Shown: one piece after another, positions 4,997 to 10,001 of the stretch
How the letters are laid out: every line of letters starts with the position of its first letter
How positions within the stretch are numbered: position 1 is the first letter of the stretch
Source of the DNA: Candidatus Woesearchaeota archaeon
GTDB lineage: Archaea; Nanobdellota; Nanobdellia; Woesearchaeales; GW2011-AR4
Assembly (NCBI GenBank): GCA_018303645.1
Contig: JAGVXR010000079.1
Span: forward strand, 1 to 10,001
Length of the DNA stretch: 10,001 bases
Direction of reading: 5' to 3'
Notes under the pieces: model-generated
The model's input: the letters and a program-made list of their open reading frames with translations, nothing else
Told to the model about the DNA's origin: nothing
Databases searched by the model: none
Made by a program: the position numbers and the translations under genes

Positions 4997-7900
4997 TTAT
5001 GATGTTCTGCAGCAAACATCTGATGAAACTTCTTCGTCTTTAGCCCCATAGCATAAAAGCCCTCCTGAAGAGGTTATGAATCTGCTTTCTTGGCATTCTG
5101 TTATTGGCTTACACAATCCATAAACATCTTTTTCTCCGCCGCATTGCATTTCAAAACCAACATTTTCCTGATGAGACTGCTTGTTGCCGGCAGTGGCTTT
5201 AAGCTGGCATGTGTATTTGCCTGCTCTTTCCAAATTACTTGGATTTATGTTGAATTCATACTCGTTATTGCTTTTGGGATCTCCTTTTACAAGGTTGATG
5301 CTTTTGCCGTCAGGGCCCTTGCAATTCAGCTCAGCAGAGGTTATGCCATCACGATGGAATACTGTTGAGGTTATTGTGATTGTGCTAATCTGCTCTTTTT
5401 TAAATGATGGCAATGGCATATTCTTTGGCCTTATGAGTGGAAGCTGCTGCGATGTGGGCTTTTGCTGCACCGCAATCCTTATGTTTCTTTGCTGCGGAGT
5501 GCCGCTTGCTGTCAATACAGCCTCGTTTTGGTTGCAGGACTCAATTCCTGTGCCTAACTCATCTCTTGTGTGATACAATCCTATGGACAATGTCTTTCCC
5601 TGCTGCTGCGGCAATTGTGTTGGCAGAAGGGTGTCTATTGGCTTGCTTATTCTTATCGTGCCTTCCGCATATGCACGGCCATTCGAATCATTTGTTTTGT
5701 GCTTTTCACTTTCGTCTTTAATTATCCGTCCGTTATTGTCTCTTCTTACAGGCGCTGAGATAACAGCTACCTTTGCTCCATTTTTGTTAAGCATAAGCTC
5801 ATTATTTTCAATTGAAACCTCTACAGCCGCTGCACCAATTCCTAATTTTACTTTTGAATCAGGCGGACCTCTTATTTCGTCTATAGACATTGCTTGCCCT
5901 GCTATTTCAATTTTGTCTTTGCCTGCGCCAAGTGTGATAGCATTATCTAGCGGGTCATCATAATCTATAAACTTGACAGATATTGACTCGTCATTTTGGT
6001 TTGCCAAATTTACTCTTCTTACCTCAATTCCGCCGCTTGTTGTTAATTCTGGCCTTGTGCCAAGAGTTATTTGTTCTGTTCTTATCGGATATTGGTTAAT
6101 ACCTTCTGTTACTACCTCTGAATATGTTTTATCGTCAAATTTTGCAATTATGCACTTGTTCTGCCCCACATTCCTTACAGTAACATCAATATTTAATGGG
6201 TCGCCTGCAAAAAAAGCCAATTCTTCCCTGCCGAGCGCATTTTGGCTGTCAATTTTTATGTCAATGAACTCTGCAGTGCCCCTGCCAAATTGAGCGCCAC
6301 CGCCACATGTTAAAGCACCGGATAATGCGTCAACCCTGCAGTCAAAATATGATAAGTCTCTTGCTGACTTTTCTATTATCGGGAAATAGAACGTGCCGTC
6401 GTCAAATCCTGTTGGGAAGCAGTTCGGCTTGACATTGGCGGGTATTTTCCTGTCTGTCCTTAACACAAACTTGAGATGGTCATACCTGTAATTGTCTTCT
6501 ATCACCCTATTGTTGGAAGGAATGGATGTGTCTTCCAAGACATTCATCTTCAGCCTTCTGCCGCCAGATATCAGCCTTGTTTTTTCATCAGGCAGCCCAA
6601 TGCAATCGCATTGGCTGTAGCCAACTGACGGGCTTAAGCCAACCGATGGCCCGGGTATTGAATATCCAATTGAAGATGCTCCTACAGCGCCGCAGTTAAT
6701 CTGATTTGGATACAAGTCAAGCTGTTTTCTTCCGACACAAGCCAGGTAAACATCATACCTTTCAAAATCACAGCCTGGATTGATTATCCATGAAGCCCTG
6801 TACTCGTACTTTGGCTTTAAGGATACAGGATCCACTGTTAAAAATTCCCTTGACCTTGTTATTGCCTGAACTAATGTTGCAAATGGCGATGTGTATGCAG
6901 CATCAACAATATTCTTTACATTTAAATTCCAGTCATAGCCAAATGCTCCCAAGCAAACTTTTCTTGCTATGCTTTCTTCTCCAGTTCCCAGAATCTCGTT
7001 AAGCTTTGCATTTCCGTATTCTCTTGTTATTGATGTCTGAAAGTCTGAAATGCTTTCAGAAACGCTCCTGAAGCCAGCCTTTACGGACTCTATTACATTC
7101 TCGCTCTGCACATCAAAATCAGGCGGCGGCTCATACCCAACGCAGCCTTTATTGATAATTAAATTCACAACCTGCCAGATGGCATTGCATAAATATTGCG
7201 TGAACAATTCCTTGCAGGCTCCAGAATCGCCTTTTCCGGTTGTTCTCACTTGTATCAAACATGTTGACAATGAAGTCATTAAATTCTTGAGGAATTGAAT
7301 CCTGTTGCTTAATCCTGCCAAATGCGCGCATTGCACTGCAGCTACATGGTCCTTGAACGGGTCGACTGTTAAAACTCTTTCAGGCTCACCCAGTGCAAGC
7401 CCAGTCGGATTATCATACAGCCAATGGTTTTGGCCGAAGCATGCTGGCAAATCCCTTTCTTCAATGTACCTGTTTTTGTTATATTCATTATGCGGTTTGC
7501 CGTCTTTAGCTCCTGATGCAATGAACTTTTCTTTCCAATATCTATAACTCCATTTCATGTCAGCATAGCGCGGGTCATCTTTTGCTTCATTAGAGGAAGG
7601 CTTTGTCCCTTGAGGAGGCTTGCCGGAAGTTGATTTTGATTCATGCACAAACTTTTCCGGATTTGTAGGGTCAGCAGGGTCTTTGTCATCTGGCTGGTAA
7701 TAACTTGTTGGGATACCTTTCCCACTAAAGCTTATACAACAGCACCCTACCTTTGTTGCCGGATTTTTACTGACGACATCGACTGAATTAAAATCTTCTG
7801 AGTTAGGGTCGTAGAAGCAACCATTTGTGTAGCCCCATGTGCGTGCAAACTTTATAGTTTCTGGCTCATTCTTTTTAGATGTTGGATTTTCGCCCTCTAT

Positions 7901-10001
7901 CAATACCTTATTTTTATTATCTTCTGCATTCAAAGCTCTGCAGTCTTGTACAGTCAAGCATTTGCCAACAGCGCCACTTCCCTTTGAATCTTCTATTATT
8001 TCGACTTTTTGTCCATCAACTTTTACAGTAGCTTTTTTTCCTTTTATTCCCCCATCGCAAATCTCCTGACAGCTCTTTGGCTGATTGGTTATATAGTTGA
8101 AATCATCCTTTTTGACTGCATACTCAATATTAAACTCTGCTACACCACTAGGCCACTCGAGTTGATACACATCACCCTCTTTTGGTATTCCAAGTTTCAC
8201 TAATTTGACTCCTTTATTTGTGCTCACCCTGAAGCATTTATCATCCTGCCCATAGTTTTCTTTTCTTAATTGCGGAAATGAAGAAATGATATCAAGGCAT
8301 CTCTCTACCCTTAACGGCTGTCCTCTTTCACTTTCGTCGATTGGGCAGCCTTCAATGCTTTGAATCCTTCTTGACAGCTCGCCATCAATTTTTGTCTCTG
8401 TCCACTTTGAGGGGGCTGAATGCCCGAAAATCCTGTCGCAGCTGTACCTCATCCAGCTATACGTGCTTGCCTCTGTCGCCCACCAGCCTGCTGATGCAGG
8501 GAAGCATCTTTTCAAGTCTAGGTCATTCACGTATTTTAATTTGAAAGCGCCGTATTTCGTGACTATGCTCTTTATAGTGTTCTCACAATAATCCTTGTCA
8601 TCTGCTTTAGCGGGCTTCAATGGATTCTTTTCAAAAATCTCCAGCCCTTTTACAGTGCCGCCAGTAAGCTTGAGAATTAAATACGATTTTTCCTCCCAGA
8701 ATTCAGTCCATCTCCTGAAAACCTGAACAACTAAATTTACTCCGCCTGAAGCAAGGCAGCCAACCGCAACAAAATCAACAAGCCTGTCTATCTGCTCCTG
8801 AACCTTGGTTAAGGACTTGATTGAGTCCTGAAGGAAGTCAACAAAATCAAACAAAAGCCAGTCTGGCATGAATTTCCTTGGGTCGATTATGGTGCTGTCA
8901 ACAGCATAGCTTACCTGCTCGCATGTTGTTTGGGTTTCTGTCTCTAAAATGCCGTCATTGTCAATATCGTGCTTGTAGGTTATCCTTACTCTCATCGGGA
9001 ATGTAAGCTCTTTATTTATCGCGTTTAAGAAATTCTTCCAGTCTTTTTCCAAAAATGCATCCATGCCAGGAAACCTGGCAAGCTGCGCAGCAGAGTAAGA
9101 CACTGTATTTTCTATTTCATTTTTGCTGAGCTTGAGATGTCTTGTGGGTACGCCGCTCGGCATCACCTGGCAGCTTATATTGAACCTTGGGTCAAGAATC
9201 TCTTTTGTGCCGCATGCCTTGCTTAGGCTGATGCCGGTTATTATCGGGCTTGTGCCCCTTCCTATGTAGGAATAATTAAAGAAGAAATAGATTGTTTCAG
9301 TGCCTTCTGCCATTCTTTCTGTGCTCAGGAATGTCGGGCTTTGGAACCTTGTCAATGGAATTATATCCCAGCTTTGGTTGCCGCTCCAGCATGTGCCTAT
9401 ATTCACCTTCTGGGTTGCAAAGCCCCTTTGCCCTGTTGCGTCTGTTGCTATCACAACAAGCGTTGTTGTTTTCGAGTCTTTGCCCTCTTCAAGCCTTTCA
9501 TCCCTGAATTCAGTTACAGGCACTTCCCTAAGCCGCGCAGCCCCTCCAAAAAATGCAGTCAAATCAACACTTTTAAACTTGAAATTTCCGTTCTCATCGG
9601 CAGTTTCTGAAAAATCAGCTCCTGTCCTGCAGAAGGACCTGGAGGCTACATTAAGCCGGCATTTTGCGTCGAGGTCTATTTCCGGAATGTTTTGGAGCTC
9701 ATCTACCGAAAATACAGGCAAAGGCAGCACATTTGTCTCAAAAGTCAGGTTAAAAGAGCTGAAAGGAGTCCTATCAACATATAAATGAACTTTGGCATTT
9801 GGCTTTGTCCTTCCGATAATATCAACTTCATGGGCCACATTTTCAAAAACTAATGCTCCGCTTGGCGGGCTTGTTATCTTTACATCAGGCTTTTTTGTAT
9901 CAAGATTGACATTTTTTTCTATAACAACTGAATTCCCTGCCCTGTCCTCGAATATCAGCTTTATGAAATAATCGCCATCGCCCTTGTTTAGCTTAATCCC
10001 A
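4997..10001 (-). CDS. Giant cysteine-rich secreted-type protein with Ig-like domains (5' end outside window)
   Basis: The frame is open from the right edge to TAA 4999-4997: 1667 visible residues, start not seen. Residues 1-36 end one bacterial Ig-like domain (EDRAGNS, then LDTKKPDVKITSP). Residues 37-202 form a second (IIGRTKPNAKVHLYVD, DENGNFKF, VVIATDATGQRG) with an insertion at about 85-133. A region at about 1255-1345 (IDVTVRNVGQNKC) resembles CARDB-type Ig folds. Residues 1534-1619 look like an Ig domain with a Cys pair (1560, 1598) and G-K-Y-T-C. A compact six-cysteine tail spans 1620-1664. By hand count there are 46 cysteines, including CCC near 752, implying disulfides and an extracellular place. 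One hydrophobic stretch (about 406-427) might be a membrane helix. There is no C-terminal anchor. The middle is unrecognised. The membrane-protein gene follows after one base. A surface adhesin, sheath or pilus-associated protein is the likeliest inference. Confidence 0.85.
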   Translation of the reverse strand, partial: GIKLNKGDGDYFIKLIFEDRAGNSVVIEKNVNLDTKKPDVKITSPPSGALVFENVAHEVDIIGRTKPNAKVHLYVDRTPFSSFNLTFETNVLPLPVFSVDELQNIPEIDLDAKCRLNVASRSFCRTGADFSETADENGNFKFKSVDLTAFFGGAARLREVPVTEFRDERLEEGKDSKTTTLVVIATDATGQRGFATQKVNIGTCWSGNQSWDIIPLTRFQSPTFLSTERMAEGTETIYFFFNYSYIGRGTSPIITGISLSKACGTKEILDPRFNISCQVMPSGVPTRHLKLSKNEIENTVSYSAAQLARFPGMDAFLEKDWKNFLNAINKELTFPMRVRITYKHDIDNDGILETETQTTCEQVSYAVDSTIIDPRKFMPDWLLFDFVDFLQDSIKSLTKVQEQIDRLVDFVAVGCLASGGVNLVVQVFRRWTEFWEEKSYLILKLTGGTVKGLEIFEKNPLKPAKADDKDYCENTIKSIVTKYGAFKLKYVNDLDLKRCFPASAGWWATEASTYSWMRYSCDRIFGHSAPSKWTETKIDGELSRRIQSIEGCPIDESERGQPLRVERCLDIISSFPQLRKENYGQDDKCFRVSTNKGVKLVKLGIPKEGDVYQLEWPSGVAEFNIEYAVKKDDFNYITNQPKSCQEICDGGIKGKKATVKVDGQKVEIIEDSKGSGAVGKCLTVQDCRALNAEDNKNKVLIEGENPTSKKNEPETIKFARTWGYTNGCFYDPNSEDFNSVDVVSKNPATKVGCCCISFSGKGIPTSYYQPDDKDPADPTNPEKFVHESKSTSGKPPQGTKPSSNEAKDDPRYADMKWSYRYWKEKFIASGAKDGKPHNEYNKNRYIEERDLPACFGQNHWLYDNPTGLALGEPERVLTVDPFKDHVAAVQCAHLAGLSNRIQFLKNLMTSLSTCLIQVRTTGKGDSGACKELFTQYLCNAIWQVVNLIINKGCVGYEPPPDFDVQSENVIESVKAGFRSVSESISDFQTSITREYGNAKLNEILGTGEESIARKVCLGAFGYDWNLNVKNIVDAAYTSPFATLVQAITRSREFLTVDPVSLKPKYEYRASWIINPGCDFERYDVYLACVGRKQLDLYPNQINCGAVGASSIGYSIPGPSVGLSPSVGYSQCDCIGLPDEKTRLISGGRRLKMNVLEDTSIPSNNRVIEDNYRYDHLKFVLRTDRKIPANVKPNCFPTGFDDGTFYFPIIEKSARDLSYFDCRVDALSGALTCGGGAQFGRGTAEFIDIKIDSQNALGREELAFFAGDPLNIDVTVRNVGQNKCIIAKFDDKTYSEVVTEGINQYPIRTEQITLGTRPELTTSGGIEVRRVNLANQNDESISVKFIDYDDPLDNAITLGAGKDKIEIAGQAMSIDEIRGPPDSKVKLGIGAAAVEVSIENNELMLNKNGAKVAVISAPVRRDNNGRIIKDESEKHKTNDSNGRAYAEGTIRISKPIDTLLPTQLPQQQGKTLSIGLYHTRDELGTGIESCNQNEAVLTASGTPQQRNIRIAVQQKPTSQQLPLIRPKNMPLPSFKKEQISTITITSTVFHRDGITSAELNCKGPDGKSINLVKGDPKSNNEYEFNINPSNLERAGKYTCQLKATAGNKQSHQENVGFEMQCGGEKDVYGLCKPITECQESRFITSSGGLLCYGAKDEEVSSDVCCRTS

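Noticed and set aside
4996..5049. Longer N-terminus for the membrane protein, overlapping the giant gene
   Set aside because: The added residues are polar and overlap the conserved cysteine tail of the giant protein; ATG 4995 directly after the stop is the natural coupled start.
7728..7751. Triple cysteine as a metal-binding motif
   Set aside because: No paired CxxC or His ligands nearby; disulfide use in a secreted protein is more likely.
5090..9788. Many plus-strand open frames opposite the giant gene
   Set aside because: Low-complexity antisense frames without promoters or ribosome binding sites; the minus-strand frame is continuous with recognisable domains.
9836..9838. GTG as the start of the giant protein
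   Set aside because: The frame continues upstream without a stop to the window edge and encodes good Ig-like sequence (ITSPPSG...), so this codon is an internal valine.

Overview
The window looks archaeal. The three best promoter candidates are BRE plus TATA elements (A-rich stretch followed by TTTATA-type boxes) rather than bacterial -35/-10 boxes. The ribosome binding sites are GGGGTGG-like. One intergenic stop is a plain poly-pyrimidine/T-rich tract. The gene types fit a small-genome DPANN archaeon of the Woesearchaeota/Pacearchaeota kind: a multidomain nucleotidyltransferase/HEPN protein, a giant cysteine-rich secreted protein with Ig-like domains, and several orphan proteins. That placement is inference; no rRNA or universal marker gene is present.

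Layout. (1) 1-1888, minus strand: the N-terminal 629 residues of a protein that runs off the left edge. It carries two nucleotidyltransferase-like copies in tandem (only the second keeps the GSX10DXD signature) followed by two HEPN-like helical copies (only the first keeps an RX4H motif). This resembles an MNT-HEPN (MntA-HepT type) module fused into one chain and internally duplicated. (2) 1889-2211: a divergent control region with one promoter for the minus-strand gene and two tandem promoters for the plus-strand genes. The tandem pair share an identical 10-base element at the predicted transcription start. (3) 2212-2820 and 2891-4150, plus strand: two proteins I do not recognise, separated by a T-rich tract. 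The second has a divergent zincin-like EETAH...ETKA pattern. The first differs from the left-hand gene in leucine codon use. (4) 4164-4995, minus strand: a six-helix membrane protein interrupted by a one-base frameshift in an A/T homopolymer run. (5) 4997-10001, minus strand: at least 1667 residues of a giant secreted-type protein with Ig-like domains at both ends, about 46 cysteines and a C-terminal six-cysteine knot-like tail. Its start lies beyond the right edge.

The giant gene and the membrane-protein gene are separated by one base and are almost certainly co-transcribed and translationally coupled, so they probably work together at the cell surface. The two plus-strand orphan genes run convergently into this operon, with only 13 bases between stop codons. 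The NTase/HEPN gene is divergent from the orphans and shares their intergenic control region, which leaves open a functional link that the sequence alone cannot prove. No RNA genes, CRISPR arrays, insertion sequences or origins were seen.
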